A stretch of DNA of 64,000 bases from an uncultured Alphaproteobacteria bacterium (GCA_944393725.1 CALYBC010000018.1:1-64000), one strand, 5' to 3'. Shown: positions 1 through 9,389, counted from the first letter of the stretch. The notes: generated from the sequence alone by a model not told the origin. Numbers and translations are program-made.

Positions 1-384
1 TACTCATAAAGAATTTCTTATTACAGGTTCCTTTATTCATACTTCAGACTTTATCATGTTTTTTTACATACATAATACTGTCTGCGTATCCTTTTATATC
101 TCTTATTCACTATCTTTTTATAACCACTGACTTTTCAAAACTTGCTTTCGTTTATCAGCGTCAGCGAGAGGGTTTATATGACAACCAATCTGCAAAGTCA
201 ACACCTTTTTGCAAAAAAAATAAAAAAAATGCATAAAATATTTTATCCATTTGAAATTAAACGGAAATTTATATAAAAAACTTTATCCACAGCCCCAAAC
301 AGCCCCAAAAAATCGATTCTTTTCCTGTTCACTGGCAATCGATTCCAGAAAAACCATTACACTATTATATCTACATTCACTAAA
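1..384. other. Gene-free AT-rich region with DnaA-box-like words
   Basis: No open reading frame of convincing length lies here. Four same-strand words resemble the DnaA box TTATNCACA: 33-41 (one mismatch), 103-111 (one mismatch), 243-251 (two mismatches) and 283-291 (perfect TTATCCACA). A run of A/T lies at 218-245. The 9-base word AATCGATTC occurs twice, at 311-319 and 337-345, each holding a GANTC methylation site. This could be a regulatory or origin-like region, but a perfect box is expected by chance several times in an AT-rich window, so no function is claimed. Confidence 0.3.
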
Positions 385-420
385 ATAGCCCCGTGATTCT
401 CATCACGAGGCTATTAAAAA
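385..420 (-). terminator. Rho-independent terminator of the 390-aa gene
   Basis: Read on the minus strand, AATAGCCTCGTGA pairs with TCACGGGGCTATT around a short loop, followed by a weak T-rich tail. It starts 12 bases after the stop of the 390-aa gene. Confidence 0.6.
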
Positions 421-431
421 ATGTCAAAATA

Positions 432-1604
432 CTATTGTCGCCCTCCTTGAGATACCTGTCGTACCATATCTTTTGACATCTCACGCTTCACTACTGGCTT
501 AGAAGATAATTGTCCCAATCCCCGTAATTGCTCAAGCTTGCTTTGCAAAAGCCCTCTATCCTTCAGATATTTTCTAGCTTCATACCTTTCTTCAGTTTCT
601 TTCTTTTTTCCGGCATCATCTTTTGCTACATCAACATCTCTGAACTGACCATCGGAAATCTTATCCACCACTGCAGTTGCTTTTGCCAATTTCGCTTCTT
701 CTATTCTTTCTTGTCTTATTCCTTTTACCTCCGCAAATTCATCTTTATGTTGTTCATTAAAATCACGCACCACCGAATTTTTTACAGCTTCATACCTTTT
801 TGCTTCAAGATAATCCTTCAATCTTTTGTTAAAATCGATTGCGCTATATGCTCTTAGATCTTCAATAGAGTCTCCAACTTTTTCCAAATCACTAATTTGA
901 TTGATAGATCTCGATATGTATCCCAAGTCGATTCCCGAAAATAACTTTTCCACCTTGCCCGTGAATTCATCATACTGTTTCTGTATTTTTTTGTTATATT
1001 CTTCAACTTCGCTTTTTCCTGTAAAACGCTTTTTTACTTTATCCATAAACGACATTTTTTTCAACTTAGGTCTGGGAACTTCAATTTTCTTGTCATCTGA
1101 CATACTAGAATTATGCATAACCGCATTAAAAACACTGTCTTTATCAAATCCATATCTTTCAAAATTTTTGCCTTCTTTTTCTACCAAATAGGTAACACTC
1201 CCATTAATCTCAACAACATCTTTAATTAGTTGTTTTCTTTCCGCCAGCATATTATACTGACTTAAGGCAAAAAAATGCGAAGCTAATTCTTTTTCAAATG
1301 TGCTAAAATCTTGATTATTAGTTTTTAAGCCTAAATCCACTTTTTCAACATTATTATTGATGTCCAAATAATAATTTTTCTTATCCACCCATTCCTTTTC
1401 ACATTCTGTCAGAGCTCTTTCCTTAAACTTGTTTTCTTTGTTTACACTTACGCCAACATTTCCTCCTATTTCTCTGCTTATTCTATCCTCCAAACTCTTC
1501 TGCTCACCAAAATCTTTTATATTACCTGTAACGACGCCCGAACTACTAGTATCCAAACCTCTTATGAAACCAGTAAGACTCTCTAATTTTTCCTCCGTAA
1601 TCAT
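432..1604 (-). CDS. Hypothetical charged protein, 390 aa
   Basis: I do not recognise this protein. It is very rich in Lys, Glu and Asp, has a single cysteine and no signal peptide or membrane segment, so it is probably cytoplasmic. The C-terminal half (about residues 240-380) has long stretches of charged heptad-like sequence suggesting coiled coil, and the end is Gln/Gly/Arg-rich. The start is well set: AAGGAG sits 7 bases before the ATG. It is transcribed away from the small XRE regulator at 1734, and a promoter (TTGACT-N17-TATGCT) upstream of it overlaps a perfect palindrome, so XRE control is plausible. A terminator follows. Function unknown; the divergent arrangement only suggests a regulated accessory gene. 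Confidence 0.7.
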   Translation of the reverse strand: MITEEKLESLTGFIRGLDTSSSGVVTGNIKDFGEQKSLEDRISREIGGNVGVSVNKENKFKERALTECEKEWVDKKNYYLDINNNVEKVDLGLKTNNQDFSTFEKELASHFFALSQYNMLAERKQLIKDVVEINGSVTYLVEKEGKNFERYGFDKDSVFNAVMHNSSMSDDKKIEVPRPKLKKMSFMDKVKKRFTGKSEVEEYNKKIQKQYDEFTGKVEKLFSGIDLGYISRSINQISDLEKVGDSIEDLRAYSAIDFNKRLKDYLEAKRYEAVKNSVVRDFNEQHKDEFAEVKGIRQERIEEAKLAKATAVVDKISDGQFRDVDVAKDDAGKKKETEERYEARKYLKDRGLLQSKLEQLRGLGQLSSKPVVKREMSKDMVRQVSQGGRQ

Positions 1605-1642
1605 TTCATCGCTCCTTTGTCAAAATTTCGTCTATTTATTAA

Positions 1643-1671
1643 AGCATATCACATATGTTGACTATAGTCAA
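1643..1671 (-). promoter_or_regulatory. Candidate sigma-70 promoter of the 390-aa gene
   Basis: On the minus strand TTGACT (1671-1666) is followed after 17 bases by TATGCT (1648-1643). It would give a leader of about 32 bases before the ATG at 1604. The -35 half lies inside the palindrome at 1657-1672. Confidence 0.45.
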
Positions 1672-1672
1672 C
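1657..1672. promoter_or_regulatory. Perfect 16-bp palindrome, candidate XRE operator
   Basis: GTTGACTATAGTCAAC is its own reverse complement. It lies between the divergent 390-aa gene and the XRE gene and covers the -35 element of the minus-strand promoter. The GACT..AGTC core resembles operators of small XRE controller proteins. Binding by the neighbouring regulator is inference. Confidence 0.5.
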
Positions 1673-1733
1673 ACAATTTGAGCAAGACAAGCATAAACTT
1701 CCAAATAGTAAACAAACCTTAGGAGTGAATTTT

Positions 1734-1949
1734 TTGACAAACAGATTGCAAAATATCGGCAATAACATTCGCCAGATTCGCAAAAAACAAAACATACCTC
1801 AAATTGAGTTAGCTGTCGAAATTGGCATTGACAGAGCATATCTCTCCGAAATTGAAAACGGCAAGACCAATCCTACCATAAACACTTTATATGCCATTGC
1901 CGATGCTCTTAACACCGATATTTCCGAATTATTGAAAAAACACGAATAA
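1734..1949 (+). CDS. Small XRE-family transcriptional regulator
   Basis: A 71-residue protein that is essentially one helix-turn-helix domain: IGNNIRQIRKKQNIPQIELA, then GIDRAYLSEIENGKTNPTI, the classic XRE/Cro recognition region, and a short ISELL tail as in dimeric controller-type repressors. The start is chosen as TTG at 1734 because AGGAG at 1721-1725 sits 8 bases before it; the in-frame GTG at 1725 overlaps that ribosome site and is unlikely. The gene is divergent from the 390-aa gene and a perfect palindrome lies between them, so autoregulation and control of the neighbour are likely but unproven. No phage or restriction-modification gene is adjacent. Confidence 0.85.
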   Translation: MTNRLQNIGNNIRQIRKKQNIPQIELAVEIGIDRAYLSEIENGKTNPTINTLYAIADALNTDISELLKKHE

Positions 1950-1986
1950 TTTTGCTTTTTTCTTATATATTAACCAATTTTTTATC

Positions 1987-2014
1987 TTGAAAACTTATAT
2001 TTGTTTTGTATTAT
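1987..2014 (+). promoter_or_regulatory. Candidate infC promoter
   Basis: TTGAAA (1987-1992), a 16-base spacer and TATTAT (2009-2014) predict a start near 2021 and a leader of about 27 bases before the infC AUA codon. Confidence 0.5.
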
Positions 2015-2036
2015 GACTGCGGTTTAACAATTAAAT

Positions 2037-2050
2037 AGGAGGCTAAAATA
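2037..2050 (+). promoter_or_regulatory. Strong ribosome site with non-canonical AUA start (infC)
   Basis: AGGAGG at 2037-2042 is placed 5 bases before ATA. The upstream in-frame TAG overlaps the ribosome site, so translation cannot start further up. The arrangement matches the IF-3 feedback loop in which the factor discriminates against its own start codon. Confidence 0.75.
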
Positions 2051-2587
2051 GCAAAGGAATACACCAATGCGCCAGTACGCGATAGTGACGGACCACGCAT
2101 TAACGAAGAAATAACTGCAAAACAAGTAAGATTAATAGATGAAAACGGTGAAAACCGCGGAATTGTTTCGATATCTCAAGCTCTGCAAATGGCCGATGAC
2201 GCTGGGTATGACCTGATTGAAATATCTCCGCAAGCTAACCCTCCTGTTTGCAAAATTCTTGATTATGGTAAATATAAATACGAAGTTCAAAAACGCAAAG
2301 CCGAAGCTAAGAAAAATCAGAAAGTTGTTGAAATAAAAGAACTAAAACTTCGCCCAATGATTGATACTCATGACTACGAAGTTAAGGTAAAACAAGCCAA
2401 AAAGTTTTTGTCTGAAGGTAATAAGGTTAAGTTTACCATGCGCTACAAAGGCCGCGAAATGAGTGCCAACAACTTAGGCAAAGAAGTTTTAGACCGCTTG
2501 CTTGAAGACTTGGAAAATTTATGCAAAGTCGATTCTGCCCCCAAGTTAGAGGGCAAACAGATGATGATGATTGTATCGCCAATATAA
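2048..2587 (+). CDS. infC: Translation initiation factor IF-3, AUA start codon
   Basis: IF-3 binds the 30S subunit and proofreads initiator tRNA and start codon. The reading frame encodes 179 residues, the normal length. The N-terminal domain includes GPRINEEITAKQVRLID and a NPPVCKILDYGKYKYE linker; the C-terminal domain includes KELKLRPMIDTHDYEVK and KFTMRYKGREM. The first ATG (2189) would remove the conserved N-terminal 47 residues. In frame, a TAG stop lies at 2036-2038 and the only codon correctly spaced from the strong AGGAGG (2037-2042, 5 bases) is ATA at 2048. Non-canonical infC starts (AUU in E. coli) are the known basis of IF-3 autoregulation. Unusually, rpmI and rplT do not follow; a terminator does. 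Confidence 0.93.
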   Translation: MAKEYTNAPVRDSDGPRINEEITAKQVRLIDENGENRGIVSISQALQMADDAGYDLIEISPQANPPVCKILDYGKYKYEVQKRKAEAKKNQKVVEIKELKLRPMIDTHDYEVKVKQAKKFLSEGNKVKFTMRYKGREMSANNLGKEVLDRLLEDLENLCKVDSAPKLEGKQMMMIVSPI

Positions 2588-2610
2588 AACTGACCACTTC
2601 ATCAAACTAA

Positions 2611-2639
2611 AAGGGAGGTTATCAAAGACCTCCCTTTTT
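2611..2639 (+). terminator. Rho-independent terminator after infC
   Basis: AAGGGAGGTT pairs with GACCTCCCTT across a six-base loop and is followed by a T run. It separates infC from the convergent 157-aa gene and could serve both strands. Confidence 0.85.
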
Positions 2640-2644
2640 AATCG

Positions 2645-3118
2645 TTACAAAACAAAACCAACACTATCAGACGCGACAGCCCTAACCCAGTATGTACAAG
2701 ACAAACTAAGCCAAACCATCTCCTCTCTTGGTTTTCCGTCCTGCAAAATAATTCGATCTTCTTCATCACAAAGCACCACTTTGCTTAAAGAACATGCACC
2801 CAATAATCTCTTAGCTTCATCAAGTGAACTTGTTTTAGCTTTTTCAAACTTAGACTGTCGTACGACCGGTAAACTTTTATAAATACCTTTCACCGTCAAA
2901 ACTTGTACATACCCCGAAGTCCTGACCCAGGCACTACCGCTTGCTGCCATCCAGACGCGTTCTTTTTCTGTTTTACCGGAGGTTTCTTCATGTACCCTTA
3001 CCGCAGTTAAAGAACACTCGCCCAAACAATTACGAGCAGCATCCAACGACATACCTTTTTTCTTTCTAAACACGGTATCAGATACGGTGCTTAGACATAG
3101 TTCTTCATAATCTCTCAT
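2645..3118 (-). CDS. Hypothetical protein with two internal repeats, 157 aa
   Basis: I do not recognise the family. The protein consists of two related units: about residues 24-75 contain SLDAARNCLGECSLTAVRV and later RVWMAASGSAWVRTSG, and about residues 94-148 contain SLDEAKRLLGACSLSKVVL and later MVWLSLSCTYWVRAVA. Each repeat has the pattern SLD-A-LG-CSL, then VW and WVR. This points to an internal duplication of a 50-65 residue fold. There is no signal peptide. No Shine-Dalgarno site precedes the ATG; the upstream region is A/T-rich and ends ATACATTATG, like several other orphans here. It is convergent with infC. Confidence 0.65.
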   Translation of the reverse strand: MRDYEELCLSTVSDTVFRKKKGMSLDAARNCLGECSLTAVRVHEETSGKTEKERVWMAASGSAWVRTSGYVQVLTVKGIYKSLPVVRQSKFEKAKTSSLDEAKRLLGACSLSKVVLCDEEDRIILQDGKPREEMVWLSLSCTYWVRAVASDSVGFVL

Positions 3119-3207
3119 AATGTATAACTAATAAAATTTCGCCTACATTTATATTTACATATTTTCTCCATAACAAGTAAATCTTTCTGATAATCACCCG
3201 ATTTTTA

Positions 3208-3236
3208 CTGACAAGCCTTTCCAAAGAGCATATATA
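3208..3236 (+). promoter_or_regulatory. Candidate ligA promoter
   Basis: CTGACA (3208-3213), 17-base spacer, TATATA (3231-3236), about 34 bases before the ligA ATG. Confidence 0.5.
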
Positions 3237-3239
3237 TGA

Positions 3240-5345
<2,106 letters not shown>

Positions 5346-5374
5346 TTCTTTTATCATAAGCCATAAAATATCCG

Positions 5375-5403
5375 TTGACACAAAGGATTTTCACGCCTAT
5401 CTT
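5375..5403 (+). promoter_or_regulatory. Strong candidate sigma-70 promoter
   Basis: TTGACA (5375-5380), 17-base spacer, TATCTT (5398-5403). It drives the 180-aa orphan at 5442 and predicts a leader of about 32 bases made almost only of A and T. Confidence 0.65.
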
Positions 5404-5441
5404 ATGGTCACATTAATTAAAAATTTTAAAAATTATTATTT

Positions 5442-5984
5442 ATGAAAAAAGAAGTAAAAAAATTGCATCCGGTAAGCGAAGCTGAAAGATGTGCATTCTT
5501 TGAACAATTGTTCAAGAACCAAAAGATCGCTGCAGTAAACAGCAATTTTATGTGCCGAGTTGCTATGTGTAACGGTTTTTTTTACCGCAAGGACATCTCT
5601 AGAAGATTCCACAACTTGGAAATAACCGGATACCAGATTGGCAACGATATTATCATCTGGCAGTCCCGTAGCGATAAACTGTTGCTTCTGCAGCAAAACA
5701 ACGAAGCTATAGATTTGTTTGGATCAAAAAAAGGGTATAACTTTTTCATCCGAAGACTGTCTAAAGACGGTATTTTATATGAAAAATATACCTATGATCC
5801 CAAAGAAGAAGCTTATTCGGTTGAAATTTCCACAAGGGTTCCCACCGACTTTGACGAACACGCTGTTTCGGCAGGACACCCGCATTCATGGGTCAGGATG
5901 TTTCCCCATGAAGATGAAGAAACAAAATCAACCGATAACACCATATTCTACGGCTACATCCGTAAATATGGCTATCCGGAATGA
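5442..5984 (+). CDS. Hypothetical protein, 180 aa
   Basis: Not recognised. The sequence is soluble, without signal peptide or membrane helix. It has a lysine-rich N-terminus, a middle section with alternating hydrophobic residues (GYQIGNDIIIWQ, DKLLLLQQN) that looks like beta structure, and a C-terminal HPHSWVRMFPHEDEE segment. The start at ATG 5442 lacks any Shine-Dalgarno site; the bases before it read AATTATTATTT. A well-formed promoter lies upstream and a double hairpin terminator downstream, so it is an independently expressed single gene. Confidence 0.65.
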   Translation: MKKEVKKLHPVSEAERCAFFEQLFKNQKIAAVNSNFMCRVAMCNGFFYRKDISRRFHNLEITGYQIGNDIIIWQSRSDKLLLLQQNNEAIDLFGSKKGYNFFIRRLSKDGILYEKYTYDPKEEAYSVEISTRVPTDFDEHAVSAGHPHSWVRMFPHEDEETKSTDNTIFYGYIRKYGYPE

Positions 5985-5985
5985 A

Positions 5986-6007
5986 AAGACAGGAAAAGAC
6001 CTGTCTT
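5986..6007 (+). repeat. First hairpin of a tandem CCTGTC/GACAGG structure
   Basis: AAGACAGG and CCTGTCTT flank a short loop at 5987-6007. The same arms recur in the following terminator hairpin, so four copies of the arm word lie within 60 bases and can pair in alternative ways. Confidence 0.6.
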
Positions 6008-6015
6008 AACTCAAA

Positions 6016-6046
6016 AAGACAGGTCTTAAAACCTGTCTTTTTTTTA
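6016..6046 (+). terminator. Rho-independent terminator
   Basis: AAAGACAGGT pairs with ACCTGTCTTT and a run of T follows. It ends the 180-aa gene; the stop of the convergent membrane protein gene lies in the T run. Confidence 0.85.
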
Positions 6047-6766
6047 TTCCTTATCCAAAAAGAAAAATTCATATGCCTTAGCCGAAACCACATTAAAATA
6101 TATTACCATTGGTGCGACAAATAATAAAGTTATATAATCGTTGCCGCCAAGCTCAAACACCACCCAACGAACAAACATAATCGTCAAATTGGTCAAGACA
6201 GCTATAAGCAAAAATTCCCAATAATTTCCTTTTGTGCGGCTCCATGCAAAACGCAGTGAGCCCGAACGCCCGACCAAAGCCGAAATCCACGCTAAAAACG
6301 GCCTATAAGCCACAATCGGAGAAATCAAAAGAAAAAATACATCACTGAATACAATAAACATTTGCTGATCTTGAAAATCACCTTGCAACATTTTAGCATA
6401 TTCCGTCTTGAACTCCGGCGACAAATCCATAAACAACGGTAACAAAGGCAGCAATAACAGAATGCTGACAATAATGACCGAAAGCAACACTATCTTGGTT
6501 GACGGTACTAATGAATTAAACAGCATTTTATAATCAAAATACGGTCTTCTTTGTAAATAATAACGAAAATGTGCTCCCCACAAAACATACATCAAGAGCA
6601 AAACCGGCCAAAAAGCCAAACTTTTCCACGAAAACAATGCAACCACGCCAACAAAATACGCAACGGCTGAAAAAATCAAACTGTTTTTTTCGTCATTGCG
6701 ACAAAATTCCCATGCCTCAGCTAATATCTTATTTAACGGTAATTTTTTTACAAAAGGGGCATTCAT
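6044..6766 (-). CDS. Predicted multipass membrane protein, 240 aa
   Basis: Not assigned to a named family. About five to six hydrophobic segments are visible: near residues 30-50 (LIFSAVAYFVGVVALF), 53-68 (FWPVLLLMYVL), 92-112 (IVLLSVIIVSILLLLPLL), 140-160 (FIVFSDVFFLLIS), 185-205 (FLLIAVLTNLTIMFV) and 215-235 (ITLLFVAPMVIYFNVV). The overall layout resembles small inner-membrane proteins with a cytoplasmic N-terminus. The start is taken at ATG 6766, preceded by AGGTG, rather than the in-frame GTG at 6775. It is separated from rplL by a terminator and has no obvious partner. Confidence 0.7.
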   Translation of the reverse strand: MNAPFVKKLPLNKILAEAWEFCRNDEKNSLIFSAVAYFVGVVALFSWKSLAFWPVLLLMYVLWGAHFRYYLQRRPYFDYKMLFNSLVPSTKIVLLSVIIVSILLLLPLLPLFMDLSPEFKTEYAKMLQGDFQDQQMFIVFSDVFFLLISPIVAYRPFLAWISALVGRSGSLRFAWSRTKGNYWEFLLIAVLTNLTIMFVRWVVFELGGNDYITLLFVAPMVIYFNVVSAKAYEFFFLDKE

Positions 6767-6843
6767 ATCAAACACCTAAAACACAATAGACCAAACTTTC
6801 ATTTATGAGTATGACAATACTCCTAAATACTGTCATACTCAAG

Positions 6844-6880
6844 AAAAAAGCTCCCTCATCAACAGATAAAGGAGCTTTTT
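6844..6880 (-). terminator. Terminator after rplL
   Basis: On the minus strand AAAAAGCTCC pairs with GGAGCTTTTTT around a loop, with a T tail. It closes the ribosomal protein operon just after rplL, before any rpoB gene. Confidence 0.85.
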
Positions 6881-6905
6881 ATAAAAGCATCAAACTGAAA
6901 TAAAA

Positions 6906-7280
6906 TTACTTCAATTCAACTTTAGCGCCGGCTTCTTCCAATTTCTTCTTCATTTCTTCGGCTTCAGCTTTAGCAACGCCTTCTTTAATGGTCTTCGGAG
7001 CACCGTCTACCAAGTCTTTAGCTTCTTTCAAGCCCAAACCGGTGATAGCACGAACTTCTTTAATAACATTAATTTTTTTAGCACCAGCTTCTGCCAAGAT
7101 AACATCAAATTCATCTTTTTCTTCGGCAGCAGCGGCACCACCGGCAGCACCACCGGCAGCAACAGCAACAGCGGCAGCAGCAGAAACGCCCCATTTTTCT
7201 TCTAACATTTTTGACAAGTCAGCAGCTTCCATAACGGTCAAAGCTGACAATTCATCTACTAATTTGGCTAAATCGGCCAT
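6906..7280 (-). CDS. rplL: 50S ribosomal protein L7/L12
   Basis: Stalk protein that recruits translation GTPases to the ribosome. At 124 residues it has the family layout: N-terminal dimerisation helices ([21 protein letters not shown]), an alanine/glycine-rich flexible hinge (about residues 35-52) and a C-terminal globular domain with [32 protein letters not shown] lies 7 bases before the ATG. It is the last gene of the rplK-rplA-rplJ-rplL unit; a terminator follows and rpoBC are not downstream, which differs from the common bacterial order. Confidence 0.98.
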   Translation of the reverse strand: MADLAKLVDELSALTVMEAADLSKMLEEKWGVSAAAAVAVAAGGAAGGAAAAEEKDEFDVILAEAGAKKINVIKEVRAITGLGLKEAKDLVDGAPKTIKEGVAKAEAEEMKKKLEEAGAKVELK

Positions 7281-7337
7281 TTTTTTTCTCCAATTAAATA
7301 AATTAACAAATTAAACTAAAAACTTTAACCACAACAA

Positions 7338-7826
7338 TTAAGCTGCAGCTTGGTCTTTCTCTGAATAAGCTTTGGTAACACGAGCCAACTGAGCAGCAGG
7401 AGCCTGCAGCAATCCAATAATTTTGGCTCTGAGTTCGTCGAGTGAAGGCAAGGATGCCAAGCGTTTGATATCTTCAACAGACAAAACGCCGGCAGCATTA
7501 GCGCCACCGATAACAACCAACTTTTCGTTGGTTTTAGCAAATTCGACACAAGCTTTGCAAGCAGACAGAGGATCGTTTGCGAACGCAATAGCGGTCGGGC
7601 CGACGAACAAATCTGATAAAGCTTCAAATTTTGTGCCTTTAAGAGCAAGACGAGTAATCCGGTTTTTAGTAACTCTAAAGCCGGCACCTGCTTTTCTGAT
7701 ATTGTCACGCAACTGCGAAACTTCTTGAACTGTCAAACCCTTATAGTGAGAGATGACAACAGTTTCGGAATTGTTGAACAATTCATTAAGTTCAGCCAGC
7801 AATTGTGTTTTTTCTTCGCGGTTCAC
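7338..7826 (-). CDS. rplJ: 50S ribosomal protein L10, GTG start
   Basis: Anchors the L7/L12 dimers to 23S rRNA and, as the L10-L12 complex, represses its own mRNA. At 162 residues it shows the L10 motifs: NREEKTQLLAELNELF, VVISHYKGLTVQEVSQLR, FRVTKNRITRLAL and LFVGPTAIAFANDP. The start codon is GTG at 7826 with GGAG 8 bases upstream. A leader of about 317 bases separates it from rplA and folds into the L10-binding element, so this gene pair is probably translationally autoregulated. Confidence 0.97.
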   Translation of the reverse strand: MNREEKTQLLAELNELFNNSETVVISHYKGLTVQEVSQLRDNIRKAGAGFRVTKNRITRLALKGTKFEALSDLFVGPTAIAFANDPLSACKACVEFAKTNEKLVVIGGANAAGVLSVEDIKRLASLPSLDELRAKIIGLLQAPAAQLARVTKAYSEKDQAAA

Positions 7827-7980
7827 TTATTGTCTCCAATTTCAACATCTTTTCTTCAATCTAAAGCAAAGATGCAACCTTTTCACACACACCGCCCAAA
7901 CATACGCAAGGCAAGCCTTGCACTGTTACACGCGGCAACTCATCTGTCCAGGAGAAAAAAGGATTATAAAAAATCTTACT

Positions 7981-8060
7981 AACTCCGTCTATGTAGGATA
8001 TTTAAGATAGTTTATACAAGCGACCTGCTCTAAAACCACCACCTACAGTCTTGGACAGTT
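7981..8060 (-). ncRNA. L10 leader (ribosomal protein autoregulatory RNA)
   Basis: Within the 317-base gap between rplA and rplJ, the minus-strand transcript has arms AACTGTC (8060-8054) and TGTAGG (8047-8042) that pair with CCTACA (7997-7992) and GACGGAGTT (7989-7981). Between the two helices lie CAAGAC on one side and TA on the other, an asymmetric loop of the kind seen in the kink-turn of L10 leaders. The position directly ahead of rplJ is the expected one. The element is identified by pairing and position, not by a covariance model. Confidence 0.7.
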
Positions 8061-8061
8061 T

Positions 8062-8113
8062 CCTTCAAGATAAAATCTCTTGAAGGAGCGGGTGATGATA
8101 AGTTCACCACCCG
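8062..8113 (-). promoter_or_regulatory. Two hairpins at the start of the rplA-rplJ gap
   Basis: CCTTCAAGA (8062-8070) pairs with TCTTGAAGG (8078-8086), and CGGGTG (8089-8094) pairs with CACCCG (8108-8113). Neither is followed by a T run on the minus strand, so these are more likely RNA processing or leader structures than terminators. The rest of the gap (7827-7980) shows nothing further I can name. Confidence 0.5.
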
Positions 8114-8143
8114 AAACTTTTCAAGATAACTACCTCTATACAA

Positions 8144-8824
8144 TTAGAGAGCAGTCAAGTCGACTTTAACGCCGACACCCATGGTAGAGCTCAAAGATAT
8201 TCTCTTCATATAAGTACCTTTGGCGCCTTGGGGTTTAGCCTTAACGATAGCATCGATGAAAGCTTTGGTATTTTCATAGATTTGATCTTCAGAAAAACTA
8301 GCTTTACCGATACCGGCGTGAACGATACCGCTTTTTTCAACACGGTATTGAACTTCACCGGCTTTAGCTTTTTTAACGGCGTTTTCAACATCAACGGTAA
8401 CAGTACCCAACTTCGGGTTCGGCATCAAGCCTTTAGGACCCAAAACGCGAGCAACCTTACCGGCAATACCCATCATATCAGGGGTTGCGATCATTCTGTC
8501 GAAATCGATTTTTCCGGCCAGAATTGAATCAATAAGATTTTCAGCACCAACAATATCGGCACCAGCTGCTTTAGCTTGATCGGCTTTTTCACCTTGAGCC
8601 AAAACGGCAACTCTAACGGTTTTACCTGTACCATGCGGCAAAGAGCAAACGCCTCTTACCATCTGGTCGGCATATTTGGGGTCAACACCCAAGTTGATAG
8701 CAATATCAATAGTTTCGTCAAATTTTGCTTTAGCATTTTCTTTAACGATTTTAACAGCATCTTTCAAAGAATAAACTTGGTTCTTATCAAGATTTTTGTA
8801 AGCGTTTACGATTCTCTTTCCCAT
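8144..8824 (-). CDS. rplA: 50S ribosomal protein L1
   Basis: Binds 23S rRNA at the L1 stalk near the E site and represses the rplKA message. The 226-residue protein begins [20 protein letters not shown] and carries the family signature around [22 protein letters not shown], plus [25 protein letters not shown] is placed 7 bases before the ATG. The gene begins 4 bases after the rplK stop, so the two are translationally linked. Confidence 0.98.
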   Translation of the reverse strand: MGKRIVNAYKNLDKNQVYSLKDAVKIVKENAKAKFDETIDIAINLGVDPKYADQMVRGVCSLPHGTGKTVRVAVLAQGEKADQAKAAGADIVGAENLIDSILAGKIDFDRMIATPDMMGIAGKVARVLGPKGLMPNPKLGTVTVDVENAVKKAKAGEVQYRVEKSGIVHAGIGKASFSEDQIYENTKAFIDAIVKAKPQGAKGTYMKRISLSSTMGVGVKVDLTAL

Positions 8825-8828
8825 TTGA

Positions 8829-9266
8829 CTACTCCACTACTTTAATACCCATGGAAACAGCCTGACCTTTAACCATGTTCATGGCAGATTCAACTGTTGA
8901 GCAGTTCAAATCCGGCAATTTGGTTTCAGCAATTTCCTTAACTTGAGCCATAGTAACCTGACCGGCAACAACTTTACCCGGTTCTTTAGAAGCAGACTTA
9001 ACACCGGCAGCTTTTTTCAAATAATAAGCAACCGGAGGAAGTTTGGTTACAAATGTGAAAGATTTATCTTCATAAGCGGTAATCACAACCGGAACCGGAA
9101 TACCGGGTTCCAATTTTTGAGTAGCTGCGTTAAACGCTTTGCAGAATTCCATAATATTCAAGCCTTTTTTACCCAAAGCAGGTCCGACCGGAGGAGACGG
9201 ATTTGCTTTTCCTGCCGGTATCTGAAGCTTGATTAAACCTAAAATTTGTTTTTTAGACTTAGCCAT
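8829..9266 (-). CDS. rplK: 50S ribosomal protein L11
   Basis: Part of the GTPase-associated centre, needed for factor function and for stringent activation of Rel. The protein begins [43 protein letters not shown], the canonical L11 start, and is 145 residues long. A longer in-frame start at 9302 exists but would add 12 residues not found in L11 and would run through the leader hairpin; AAGGTG before the ATG at 9266 supports the short form. It heads the operon. secE and nusG, the usual upstream neighbours, are absent. Confidence 0.98.
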   Translation of the reverse strand: MAKSKKQILGLIKLQIPAGKANPSPPVGPALGKKGLNIMEFCKAFNAATQKLEPGIPVPVVITAYEDKSFTFVTKLPPVAYYLKKAAGVKSASKEPGKVVAGQVTMAQVKEIAETKLPDLNCSTVESAMNMVKGQAVSMGIKVVE

Positions 9267-9287
9267 TTCATCACCTTTTTCACTAGG

Positions 9288-9326
9288 TTTCGTGGTCAAC
9301 AAGACGATGGCCGGTCTCCCACGAAA
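9288..9326 (-). promoter_or_regulatory. Leader hairpin before rplK, candidate L1 operator
   Basis: TTTCGTGG (9326-9319 on the minus strand) pairs perfectly with CCACGAAA (9295-9288). The loop includes GGAGACCGG. It lies 21 bases before the rplK ATG. L1-binding leader hairpins are known at this position in L11 operons; L1 binding here is inferred. Confidence 0.5.
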
Positions 9327-9389
9327 TTATTACATTTTCACTATTCAAAACCTTTTCTCAAGGTCTTACCTCCAGAAAAGATTCGCCTC

